A DNA stretch of 64,000 nucleotides from Polaromonas sp. 39-63-25 (GTDB taxonomy: Bacteria > Pseudomonadota > Gammaproteobacteria > Burkholderiales > Burkholderiaceae_C), in contig NZ_NCJH01000017.1 of assembly GCF_002278925.1 (NCBI RefSeq), positions 1-64,000 on the forward strand, written 5' to 3'. Shown here one piece after another: positions 56,316 to 64,000 of this stretch (the first letter of the stretch is position 1; each line of letters opens with the position of its first letter). The translations under genes and the position numbers were made by a program. The notes beneath the pieces were generated by a model. That model was not told the origin of the DNA, did no database searches, and saw only the letters and a list, made by a program, of their open reading frames with translations.

Positions 56316-56372
56316 TTGTCGTCCGGTGCACGGAAACCAGGGCCTGAATTGAAATTCCGTGAACTGCCGGAC

Positions 56373-56954
56373 ATGCGGTGGATGGTCGCAATCGCGGCCT
56401 CCATGGCCCTGCATTACGGAGTTTTTGTCGCACAACCGCTGCTCTCCCGTGTCGGCGCGCCTCAAGGCCAAATCCAGTCCGGCGGTGGCGGTCAGCGCAT
56501 CGCTGCTCGCGTCATCGAACAAACACCAGTGTCAGTGGACAGCCCCCCAATCACAGCTGCAATGGAAACACGTGAAATGGCGCAACCTGCCAAGATCGAA
56601 GCGGGTAGTGTGCATGCTGTGGCCACGAAGCCTCTGAACACCTGGCGCCCAGACGCAGACATGAGGTTTTATGCCATTGAAGAAGTTGATCAACCAGCCC
56701 TCCCTGTCCTGAACTGGCAATTTCCTTCGCAAACTCCTGCCTCCATCCAACTTCGACACCTGGTCGTCCAAGTCTGGATCGCGGAGAATGGAGATATCCT
56801 GAATGTGGAGTTACTTTCCTCAGAACCGCAAATCGCGGGGGAGCAGAAGCAGAACATCGAACGGAGCTTGATTCAAACCTCAATGACTCCTGCCACGAAA
56901 GATGGCCGACAGGTAGCCAGCCAACGGACTCTCGAAATGGCTCTCGAGTTCTGA
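56373..56954 (+). CDS. TonB-like C-terminal domain protein at the end of the pilus cluster
   Basis: 193 aa from ATG 56373; in-frame TTG starts at 56349 (AGGG upstream) and 56316 are possible and would add a charged N-tail. One membrane anchor MVAIAASMALHYGVFVAQPLL is followed by a periplasmic linker. A C-terminal domain follows resembling the TonB end fold (VVQVWIAENGDILNVELLSSEP, then the late MTPATKDGRQVASQRTLEMALEF). No ExbB/ExbD genes adjoin it. It begins one to about sixty bases after pilE, so it is probably co-transcribed. A force- or contact-transmitting role for the pilus is speculative. Confidence 0.65.
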   Translation: MRWMVAIAASMALHYGVFVAQPLLSRVGAPQGQIQSGGGGQRIAARVIEQTPVSVDSPPITAAMETREMAQPAKIEAGSVHAVATKPLNTWRPDADMRFYAIEEVDQPALPVLNWQFPSQTPASIQLRHLVVQVWIAENGDILNVELLSSEPQIAGEQKQNIERSLIQTSMTPATKDGRQVASQRTLEMALEF

Positions 56955-57038
56955 TTTTTTCCGCTTGCGTCTTTGCAGGTACGTTTTTTCAGCTCCGGAC
57001 TGCACAAAATTGACTGACTTACCTTGATCCCAAGCAAC

Positions 57039-58124
57039 ATGACAAGCGCCCTGGAGCTGGCCAGGAACTCCCTGCTCCTGACCTCTCCCAACCCCCGGGT
57101 TGGGGCGATCTTCGCCTCGGCTGAAGGTCATATCCTGGGCAAAGGCCACACCCAACGCGCTGGCGGCCCCCACGCAGAAATCGTGGCCATGCGGGACGCA
57201 CAAGCGCAGGGCCACTCGCTGCGCAGTGCCACCGCCTACGTCACCCTCGAGCCCTGCTCCCACCACGGGCGCACCGGGCCCTGCTGTGACGCCCTGATCG
57301 CCGCCGGCATCAAAAAGGTGGTGGCATCGATTGCGGATCCCAATCCTCTGGTGTCCGGCCAGGGCTTTGCGCGCCTGCGGGCCGCGGGCATTGAGGTGGA
57401 GGTCGGCCCGGGTGCGGCAGAATCGCGCGAGCTGAACATCGGTTTTTTCAGCCGCATGATTCGCAAGACGCCCTGGGTGCGGATGAAGGTGGCGGCGTCG
57501 CTCGATGGCAAGACGGCGCTGGACAATGGCAAAAGCCAGTGGATCACGTCCGACGCAGCTCGAACCGACGGCCATGCGTGGCGCGCACGCTCCTGCGCCA
57601 TGCTCACCGGCATTGGCACCGTGCTTGAAGACAACCCGCGCCTCGATGTGCGGCTGGTCGACACGCCGCGCCAGCCGCATCTGGTGGTGGTGGACAGCCG
57701 GCTGGAGACGCCGCTGGATGCTCATCTTTTTATAGCTGGTCGCGCGCTCTACATCTACGCTAGTGAGCAAAATGATGCCAAAAAAGCAGCCCTTGAAGCG
57801 CGCGGTGCAACCGTCGTTTATCTGCCGGGCAAGGGCGGCAAGGTGGACCTGGCGGCTATGCTGCGCGACCTGGCGCTGCGCGAGGTCAACGAAGTCCACG
57901 TCGAGGCCGGGCACAAGCTCAACGGGTCGCTGATCCGTGAAGACCTGGTCGATGAGTTTCTGGTCTACCTGGCCCCCAAACTGATAGGCCAGGGCAGCGG
58001 CATGGCCAGTTTCGGGCCGATCACCGAGCTTTCGCAGGCGGTGGACCTCGAGTTTCGCTCGAGCGACCGCTTGGGCCCCGATCTGCGTATCGTGGCCAGA
58101 GTCAGGGGACGCGACCTCTTTTAG
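57039..58124 (+). CDS. ribD: Riboflavin biosynthesis deaminase/reductase
   Basis: 361 aa from ATG 57039, matching the usual RibD beginning (MTSALELARNSLLLTSPNPRVGA). The N-terminal deaminase has zinc ligands His45 and Glu47 (GGPHAEIVAM), Cys73 and Cys82 (PCSHHGRTGPC). The C-terminal reductase has RMKVAASLDGKTAL, SQWITSDAARTDGHAWRARSCAMLTGIGTVLEDNP and NEVHVEAGHKLNGSLI. It catalyses the second and third steps of riboflavin synthesis. Residues about 228-249 appear to be coded by a family A repeat. Confidence 0.93.
   Translation: MTSALELARNSLLLTSPNPRVGAIFASAEGHILGKGHTQRAGGPHAEIVAMRDAQAQGHSLRSATAYVTLEPCSHHGRTGPCCDALIAAGIKKVVASIADPNPLVSGQGFARLRAAGIEVEVGPGAAESRELNIGFFSRMIRKTPWVRMKVAASLDGKTALDNGKSQWITSDAARTDGHAWRARSCAMLTGIGTVLEDNPRLDVRLVDTPRQPHLVVVDSRLETPLDAHLFIAGRALYIYASEQNDAKKAALEARGATVVYLPGKGGKVDLAAMLRDLALREVNEVHVEAGHKLNGSLIREDLVDEFLVYLAPKLIGQGSGMASFGPITELSQAVDLEFRSSDRLGPDLRIVARVRGRDLF
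57717..57783 (+). repeat. Probable family A repeat, inside ribD
   Basis: ATGCTCATCTTTTTATAGCTG then GTCGCGCGCTC, ACGCTAGTGAGC and AAAATGATGCC. The order of elements resembles the repeat, but the match is weaker than in other copies. It is read in frame through the RibD reductase domain. Confidence 0.5.
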
Positions 58125-58179
58125 CCCTGCTTTATCGGCCCGGCCCATGGCCGCCCGCAATCTCTGCGAAAATAGCGCC

Positions 58180-58815
58180 ATGTTTACCGGAATCATCACC
58201 GGCGTGGGGCGCATCGTCGCCATCCATAGCCTGGGCAGCTCTTTGGACCATGGCAAGCGACTCACCATCGAAGCGCCATCGGGCTACCTCGACGACGTGG
58301 GCCTGGGCGACAGCATCGCACTGAACGGCGCCTGCATGACAGTGACGGCGCTCGACATCGCCAAAAACCAGTTCCTGATTGAAATATCGGCCGAGTCGCT
58401 GGCCAAAACCAGTGGCCTGACCGAACCCGGCCCGATCAACCTTGAAAAAGCGCTGCGCGCCAATGACCGGCTGGGCGGCCACATCGTCGCCGGGCATGTC
58501 GATGGCATCGGCACCGTCACGCATTTCGCCCAGGTGGGTGAAAGCTGGGAGTTGCGCATCCTCGCCCCGCGCGAACTGGCCAAGTACCTGGCCTACAAAG
58601 GCTCCATCACGGTCAATGGCGTCAGCCTGACCGTCAACCGCGTCACCGATCTGGATGGCGGCCAGGCCGGCTGCGAAATCAGCATCAACCTGATTTCGCA
58701 CACGGTTCAAAACACAGCCTTGGGCCATCTGCGACCACAATCGCAGGTGAACCTGGAAATTGACCTGATTGCGCGTTACGTGGAGCGCATGCTCCAGGAC
58801 GGAAAGAAAAACTGA
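58180..58815 (+). CDS. ribE: Riboflavin synthase, alpha subunit
   Basis: 211 aa with the two lumazine-binding repeats: MFTGIITGVGRIVAI...DSIALNGACMTV and LGGHIVAGHVDGIGTV...SITVNGVSLTVNRV. It dismutates two lumazines into riboflavin. Start at ATG 58180 gives the canonical MFTGI beginning; it lies 55 nt after ribD and 3 nt before ribBA. Some annotations call this gene ribC. Confidence 0.96.
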   Translation: MFTGIITGVGRIVAIHSLGSSLDHGKRLTIEAPSGYLDDVGLGDSIALNGACMTVTALDIAKNQFLIEISAESLAKTSGLTEPGPINLEKALRANDRLGGHIVAGHVDGIGTVTHFAQVGESWELRILAPRELAKYLAYKGSITVNGVSLTVNRVTDLDGGQAGCEISINLISHTVQNTALGHLRPQSQVNLEIDLIARYVERMLQDGKKN

Positions 58816-58818
58816 ACC

Positions 58819-59931
58819 ATGACCATTGCCATCTCCCCTGTTGAAGACATCGTGGCCGACATGCGGGCCGGCCGCATGGTCATCCTGGTCGACGAAGAAG
58901 ACCGCGAAAATGAAGGTGATCTGGTGCTGGCCGCCGATCACGTGACTCCGGAAGCCATCAACTTCATGGCCCGTTACGGCCGTGGACTGATCTGCCTGAC
59001 ATTGACGCGCGAGCGCTGCGAGATGCTGCAATTGCCGCCCATGGCCACCCGCAATGGCGGCAAATTCAGTACCGCCTTCACGGTGTCGATCGAGGCCGCC
59101 GAGGGCGTGACCACCGGCATCTCCGCGGCTGACCGGGCCCGCACTGTGCAGGCCGCCGTCGCCAAAAACGCCAAGGTCACCGACCTTGTGCAACCGGGTC
59201 ACATTTTCCCTCTGCAAGCGGTCGATGGCGGCGTACTGATGCGCGCCGGCCATACCGAAGCCGGCTGTGATCTGGCTGGCATGGCAGGCTGCTCGCCGGC
59301 CGCTGTCATTTGCGAGATCATGAAAGACGATGGCACCATGGCCCGGCTGCCCGACCTGCAGATCTTTGCCGCCGAACATGGCCTGAAAATCGGCACCATC
59401 GCCGACCTGATCGAACACCGCAGCCGCCACGATTCACTGATTGAAAAAATCGGCTCACGGACACTGAATACCGCTTTTGGCGAATTCACCGCGCATGCCT
59501 TCAAGGACAAGACCAGCCACGGCCTGCACCTGGCGCTCGTCAAGGGACAGTGGTCCCCCGAAGACACCGTGGCTGCGCGGGTTCACGAGCCGCTGTCGGT
59601 GCTCGACGCGCTGGAAACCGGCCGCTCCATGCACTCCTGGAGCCTGGACCAGAGCCTGGCCCATATTGCCAAAGAGGGCAAAGGCGTGGCTGTTCTGCTC
59701 AATTGCGGCGAAAGCGCGGCGCAGTTGCTTGAACAATTCGAAGGCACGGCACGCGCCAGCCAGGCCCCCGAGCGCGGCCGCATGGACCTGCGCACCTATG
59801 GCGTGGGCGCACAAATCCTGCGCGAGTGCGGCGTGCACAAAATGAACCTGATGGGCAACCCGCGCCGCATGCCCAGCATGACGGGCTACGGCCTAGAGAT
59901 CACCGGCTACATTGCCAACAAAAAGGATTGA
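58819..59931 (+). CDS. ribBA: 3,4-dihydroxy-2-butanone-4-phosphate synthase with degenerate GTP cyclohydrolase II domain
   Basis: 370 aa. Residues 1-205 are RibB with active-site motifs [28 protein letters not shown] and [14 protein letters not shown]; this part should be active. Residues about 210-370 keep the RibA fold but lack the zinc-binding Cys-rich loop (GxRCDC...); the region reads [20 protein letters not shown] instead. The second domain is therefore unlikely to open GTP, and a separate ribA is expected elsewhere in the genome. This hybrid form is common in Burkholderiales (from memory). Confidence 0.92.
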   Translation: MTIAISPVEDIVADMRAGRMVILVDEEDRENEGDLVLAADHVTPEAINFMARYGRGLICLTLTRERCEMLQLPPMATRNGGKFSTAFTVSIEAAEGVTTGISAADRARTVQAAVAKNAKVTDLVQPGHIFPLQAVDGGVLMRAGHTEAGCDLAGMAGCSPAAVICEIMKDDGTMARLPDLQIFAAEHGLKIGTIADLIEHRSRHDSLIEKIGSRTLNTAFGEFTAHAFKDKTSHGLHLALVKGQWSPEDTVAARVHEPLSVLDALETGRSMHSWSLDQSLAHIAKEGKGVAVLLNCGESAAQLLEQFEGTARASQAPERGRMDLRTYGVGAQILRECGVHKMNLMGNPRRMPSMTGYGLEITGYIANKKD

Positions 59932-59933
59932 CC

Positions 59934-60398
59934 GTGTTTGGTGCAGAAAAAGGTACGGCCGACAAGCTGGACGGCAAAAAACTCTCGATTGGCATCGTCC
60001 AGGCGCGTTTCAATGAAAGCATCACCAATGCGCTGGCCAAGGCCTGCTGGCAGGAATTGCTGGCGCTCGGTGTCGAGGAAAAAAACATCCACCACGTCAA
60101 GGTGCCGGGTGCGCTCGAGATCCCCTCGGCCCTGCAGGCCATGGCCGAGCGCGACCAATATGACGCGCTGGTGGCGCTGGGCTGCATCATCCGCGGTGAA
60201 ACCTACCATTTCGAGCTCGTCGCCAACGAGAGCGGCGCCTCGGTCAGCCGTCTGGCCCTGGACTACCAGTTGCCGATCGCCAACGCCATCCTGACCGTCG
60301 AAAACACGGCCCAAGCCGAAGCCCGCCAGACCGACAAAGGCCGCGATGCAGCGCGCGTGGCGGTGGAAATGGCCAACCTGCTGAACGAACTTGACTGA
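59934..60398 (+). CDS. ribH: 6,7-dimethyl-8-ribityllumazine synthase
   Basis: 154 aa from GTG 59934, two bases after ribBA, with AAGGA nine bases upstream. Lumazine synthase motifs: [48 protein letters not shown] with catalytic His, and [19 protein letters not shown]. It condenses the RibB product with the pyrimidine to give lumazine, the substrate of RibE. Confidence 0.96.
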   Translation: MFGAEKGTADKLDGKKLSIGIVQARFNESITNALAKACWQELLALGVEEKNIHHVKVPGALEIPSALQAMAERDQYDALVALGCIIRGETYHFELVANESGASVSRLALDYQLPIANAILTVENTAQAEARQTDKGRDAARVAVEMANLLNELD

Positions 60399-60432
60399 TA
60401 CCCCGGTCCTCCCCTCCCCCAACAAGCGCGCC

Positions 60433-60951
60433 ATGACTGAAAAGACACCCCTCAAACCCAAGCGCCCGCCGCAGACCCGCAACGGCCTGACCGACACGGG
60501 TGTCAAGAAAGCCGCCGACAAGTCTGCACGCACCCGGGCACGCGAGTTTGCCCTGCAGGCGCTGTACCAGCATCTGGTGGGGCGCAACGAGGCTGCGTCC
60601 ATTGACGCGTTCACCCGCGACCTGGTGGGCTTTCACAAGGCCGATGCGGCGCATTACGACGCGCTGCTGCATGGCTGCATTGCCGAAGCTGCGTCGCTGG
60701 ACGACAGTGTGACGCCTCTGCTGGACCGCAAAATGGCGGAAATATCGCCGGTCGAACATGCGGTGCTGTGGATTGGCACCTACGAGTTCAAGCATTGCCT
60801 GGACGTGCCTTATCGCGTGATCATCAACGAATGCATCGAGCTGGCCAAGGCCTTTGGCGGCACCGACGGCCACAAATACGTCAACGGCGTGCTGCACAAA
60901 CTGGCACCGGCCTTTCGCGCCGCTGAAGTCGCCGCCGACAAAAAAGCCTGA
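60433..60951 (+). CDS. nusB: Transcription antitermination factor NusB
   Basis: 172 aa from ATG 60433 (an in-frame TTG at 60391 overlaps ribH and is less likely). After a basic N-tail ([11 protein letters not shown]) the NusB helical fold is seen: [65 protein letters not shown]. It binds boxA RNA with S10 in rRNA antitermination. Following ribH is the standard order. Confidence 0.95.
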   Translation: MTEKTPLKPKRPPQTRNGLTDTGVKKAADKSARTRAREFALQALYQHLVGRNEAASIDAFTRDLVGFHKADAAHYDALLHGCIAEAASLDDSVTPLLDRKMAEISPVEHAVLWIGTYEFKHCLDVPYRVIINECIELAKAFGGTDGHKYVNGVLHKLAPAFRAAEVAADKKA

Positions 60952-60959
60952 GGCGCGCT

Positions 60960-62165
60960 GTGAGCGACATCAGGATAGCCCGGCGCGCCCAGCGCATCGA
61001 ACCCTTTTATGTAATGGAAGTTGCCAAGGCCGCGGCGGCCATGGCGCAGCAGCTTGCCCACACGGCAGAGCCCATGATTTTCCTGAACATCGGCGAGCCG
61101 GACTTCACCGCGCCGCCACTGGTCCAGCAGGCTGCGGCCCGCGTCATCCGGGACGGCAACACCCAGTACACCCAGGCGACCGGCCTGCAACCACTGCGCG
61201 AACGCATCAGCGACTGGTACGCCACGCGCTTCCAGGCCGACGTTGCGCCCGGCCGCATCATCATCACCGCCGGCGCCTCCGCGGCGCTGCAGTTGGCCTG
61301 CCTGGCCTTGATCGAAGCGGGCGACGAGATCCTGATGCCCGACCCGAGTTATCCCTGCAACCGGCACTTTGTCAGCGCTGCCGACGGCAATGCGGTGCTG
61401 CTACCGACAACGGCTGAAGAGCGCTTCCAGCTCAGCAGCGCGAAAGTGCAGGCCGCCTGGACCGACAAGACCCGCGGTGTGCTGCTGGCCTCGCCGTCCA
61501 ACCCGACCGGCACGTCGATTGCGCCGGAAGAATTGCGGCGCATCCACGAGTTTGTGCACAGCCGCGGCGGCATCACCCTGATTGACGAGATCTACCTGGG
61601 GCTGAGTTACGAGGCGCATTTTGGTCAGACAGCGCTGGCGATGGAAGGCGGACTCGGCGAGAGCATCATCAGCATCAACAGCTTCAGCAAGTACTTCAAC
61701 ATGACGGGCTGGCGCCTGGGTTGGCTGGTCGTGCCAGAGGCGCTGGCACCGGTGATCGAGCGCATTGCGCAGAACCTGTTCATCTGCCCCAGCACCGTGG
61801 CCCAGCACGCCGCCCTGGCCTGTTTTGAACCCGATAGCCTGGCCGAGTACGAACGGCGCCGCGCCGAGTTCAAGGCCAGGCGCGACTACTTCATCCCCGA
61901 ACTCAATCGCCTGGGGCTGACGGTGCCGGTGATGCCCGACGGTGCTTTCTACGCCTATGCCGACTGCACAGACGCCGCCGCCCGGCTGGGCGTCAGCGGC
62001 AGCTGGGACTTTTCTTTTGAGCTGATGAAACGTGCCCACCTGGCGGTGACCCCCGGGCGTGATTTCGGCACCATGGCGCCGGAGCAGTATGTCCGCTTCT
62101 CAACCGCCAATTCCATGGCGCAACTGAAAGAAGCGGTCGCCCGGCTGGAGGCCGTCCTTGGCTGA
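60960..62165 (+). CDS. Class I/II PLP-dependent aminotransferase
   Basis: 401 aa from GTG 60960, eight bases after nusB. Fold-type I aminotransferase: FLNIGEPDFTAPP, QYTQATGLQPLRERI, SPSNPTGTSI, LIDEIYLGLSYE, and the Schiff-base lysine in SINSFSKYFNMTGWRLGW. C-terminal substrate Arg is probably in QYVRFSTANS. It resembles aspartate/tyrosine-type or methionine-related transaminases, and the substrate is uncertain. Its stop overlaps the next gene by 8 nt. Confidence 0.9.
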   Translation: MSDIRIARRAQRIEPFYVMEVAKAAAAMAQQLAHTAEPMIFLNIGEPDFTAPPLVQQAAARVIRDGNTQYTQATGLQPLRERISDWYATRFQADVAPGRIIITAGASAALQLACLALIEAGDEILMPDPSYPCNRHFVSAADGNAVLLPTTAEERFQLSSAKVQAAWTDKTRGVLLASPSNPTGTSIAPEELRRIHEFVHSRGGITLIDEIYLGLSYEAHFGQTALAMEGGLGESIISINSFSKYFNMTGWRLGWLVVPEALAPVIERIAQNLFICPSTVAQHAALACFEPDSLAEYERRRAEFKARRDYFIPELNRLGLTVPVMPDGAFYAYADCTDAAARLGVSGSWDFSFELMKRAHLAVTPGRDFGTMAPEQYVRFSTANSMAQLKEAVARLEAVLG

Positions 62166-62675
62166 GGCCACCCCATTCCAGTGGCCCTTGCGGGTCTATT
62201 GGGAAGACACCGACGCCGGCGGCATCGTGTTCTACGCCAACTACCTGAAATTTTTTGAACGTTCACGCACCGAGTGGCTCAGATCACTGGGCATTGAGCA
62301 ACACAGCCTGCGTGAGAGCACCGGCGGCATGTTCGTCGTGACGGAAACCAGTATTCGTTACCACCGGCCCGCGCGCCTCGACGATGAACTGATTGTTACC
62401 GCGACCCTGATCGAAAAAGGCCGGGCGTCACTGATAATCCGACAGAGTACGCTATTAAAATCAGAGCATTCGGGTCTATCCGGTGAAAACCAATTTTCCG
62501 ACGGGCCGCCCCTAGGAAAATTAGCCCCCTCGGGGGGCAGCGCATTACGCGAAGCGAAAAGCGTGGGGGCTGCATCGATCTGCGAGGGCACCATACGCAT
62601 CGGCTGGGTCGATGCGGCCAGCCTGAAGCCCGCCAGAATTCCCGCCAACATCCTTGATCGTCTGGAAGTTAAAAC

Positions 62676-62679
<4 letters not shown>
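62158..62679 (+). CDS. ybgC: YbgC-type acyl-CoA thioesterase carrying a repeat-encoded insertion
   Basis: 173 aa from TTG 62158. The hotdog thioesterase is clear: RVYWEDTDAGGIVFYANYLKFFERSRTEWLRSLG with the catalytic Asp in the DTDAGG loop, and YHRPARLDDELIV. Between LIIRQSTLL and CEGTIRIGWVDA, where other YbgC proteins have about 5-8 residues, there are about 40 extra (EHSGLSGENQF...GPPLGKLAPSGGSALREAKSVG) coded by a family B repeat and an A-like segment. The insertion falls in a loop between two strands, so activity may be retained. It is first in the tol-pal operon and coupled to tolQ by ATGA. Confidence 0.9.
62449..62574 (+). repeat. Family B repeat with A-like flank (inside ybgC)
   Basis: First CGCTATTAAAATCAGAGCA (resembling the GCTAT-N7-ATAGC hairpin), then CGGGCCGCCCCTAGG, AGCCCCCTCGGGGGGCAGCG and TTACGCGAAGCGAAAAGCGT-GGGGGC. 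The B part is nearly the same as the first copy in tctE. Read in frame. Confidence 0.85.
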
Positions 62680-63368
<689 letters not shown>

Positions 63369-63385
63369 GCCAGGGAGCCGCCCTC

Positions 63386-63817
63386 ATGCCAGCAGTCAAT
63401 TCCCGCGGCCGCGGCCGCCGCACCATCAGCGAAATCAACATGGTGCCCTTCATCGACGTGATGCTGGTGCTGCTCATCATCTTCATGGTGACGGCGCCGC
63501 TGATCACGCCCAGCATGATTGCGCTACCCAAGGTCGGCAAGGCGCCAGGCCAGCCGCCCAAGCCGATCCAGATTGAAATCAGCAAGGACGAAGTCATCCA
63601 GATCAAGTCGGCGGGCAACACCACACCGGTCAAGCTCGGCGAGGTCGGCGCCACCGTCAAGCGCCTGCAGCCTGCGGTGCCGGCCGGTGAACAGGTCACG
63701 CCGGTGGTAATCAGCGCCGACAAATCCATCAAGTACGAAACCGTGGTCAAGGTCATGGACGCGCTGCAAAAGGCCGGCGTGGCCCGCGTTGGCCTCTCGG
63801 TGCAGACCGGCAACTGA
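63386..63817 (+). CDS. tolR: Tol-Pal system protein TolR
   Basis: 143 aa. One N-terminal membrane helix containing the proton-carrying Asp (INMVPFIDVMLVLLIIFMVTAPLI), then an ExbD/TolR periplasmic domain (PVVISADKSIKYETVVKVMDALQKAGVARVGLSV). It lies 17 nt after tolQ. Confidence 0.95.
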   Translation: MPAVNSRGRGRRTISEINMVPFIDVMLVLLIIFMVTAPLITPSMIALPKVGKAPGQPPKPIQIEISKDEVIQIKSAGNTTPVKLGEVGATVKRLQPAVPAGEQVTPVVISADKSIKYETVVKVMDALQKAGVARVGLSVQTGN

Positions 63818-63842
63818 CCCCCAGCCCGCGCTGAATTTTTTC

Positions 63843-64000
63843 ATGCCCATCGCCGCCGATCGCCCCGAGTTTGCCCCGCACCGCGAGCCCGGTGCGTTGC
63901 GATCCTTGGTCCTGGCGGTGCTGGTTCACCTGCTGTTGATCGCAGCCCTGACCTGGGGCGTGAACTGGAAGCACAGCAACCCGGATATCTCGTTCGAAGC
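63843..64000 (+). CDS. tolA: TolA N-terminus (partial, runs off the window)
   Basis: 52 codons to the window edge. Cytoplasmic start MPIAADRPEFAPHREPGALR, then a membrane anchor containing the TolA/TonB-type Ser-His pair (SLVLAVLVHLLLIAALTWGV) that contacts TolQ-TolR. It lies 25 nt after tolR; the periplasmic helical arm is outside the window. Confidence 0.88.
   Translation, partial: MPIAADRPEFAPHREPGALRSLVLAVLVHLLLIAALTWGVNWKHSNPDISFE

Noticed and set aside
56955-57038. FMN riboswitch upstream of ribD
   Set aside because: Only 84 nt are available, too short for the FMN element, and its conserved AGGGGCGG-type blocks are not seen.

Overview
The window comes from a GC-rich betaproteobacterium, most likely of the Comamonadaceae (Polaromonas/Rhodoferax/Variovorax type). 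This rests on the block cysS - DNA glycosylase - accA - tilS - lysC - tRNA-Ser, the tctCBA/tctDE tricarboxylate system, a ZTP-type riboswitch in front of glyA, and two families of short dispersed repeats that I associate with this family from memory. The assignment is inferred from gene content, not from a search.

Layout. 1-2900 (minus) holds two highly similar tandem TPR plus glycosyltransferase-like modules, with a frame break between them. 2976-7214 carries a DUF4189 protein, a ProQ/FinO RNA chaperone with a small companion gene, an ABC exporter of the SbmA/YddA class and a GNAT acetyltransferase. 7307-15959 is one minus-strand block: a sigma-54 activator with a PAS domain, a clear -24/-12 promoter with upstream dyads, then a branched-chain-amino-acid-type ABC transporter with two different binding proteins and an alpha/beta hydrolase. 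16104-21860 is a tripartite tricarboxylate transporter (tctC, tctB, tctA) divergent from its two-component system (tctD, tctE). 21909-22316 is an Hsp15-like protein. 22376-28375 (minus) is an RpiR-type regulator with a striking operator, a class III aminotransferase, a TAXI binding protein and a fused TRAP permease, probably an uptake-plus-transamination unit.

28458-34573 (minus) is housekeeping: an I78-type lipoprotein, tRNA-Ser, lysC, tilS, accA, a DNA glycosylase and cysS. 34850-40024 (plus) carries a TPR protein, an L,D-transpeptidase, two cyclophilins, lpxH and mtfA. 40128-42947 is a large DUF349 protein. 43144-43839 is the wreck of a DUF748 (AsmA-like) gene with its middle deleted, followed by about 860 bp of AT-richer sequence without a convincing gene. 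44704-47609 carries a membrane-anchored transglycosylase, glyA with its riboswitch, and nrdR. 47728-56954 is the minor-pilin cluster fimT-pilV-pilW-pilX-pilY1-pilE plus a TonB-like protein. 57039-62165 is the riboflavin block ribD-ribE-ribBA-ribH with nusB and an aminotransferase. 62158-64000 is the tol-pal operon start (ybgC, tolQ, tolR, tolA partial).

The most unusual signal is the behaviour of the dispersed repeats. Copies lie not only between genes but, in frame, inside tctE, ybgC, tilS and probably ribD. They also form the end of the TRAP permease gene and the start of the glycosylase gene. They therefore act as peptide-encoding insertions in conserved proteins. Other signals worth attention are the sigma-54 promoter with dyads, the concentric RpiR operator, the riboswitch, and the two genes broken by deletion.
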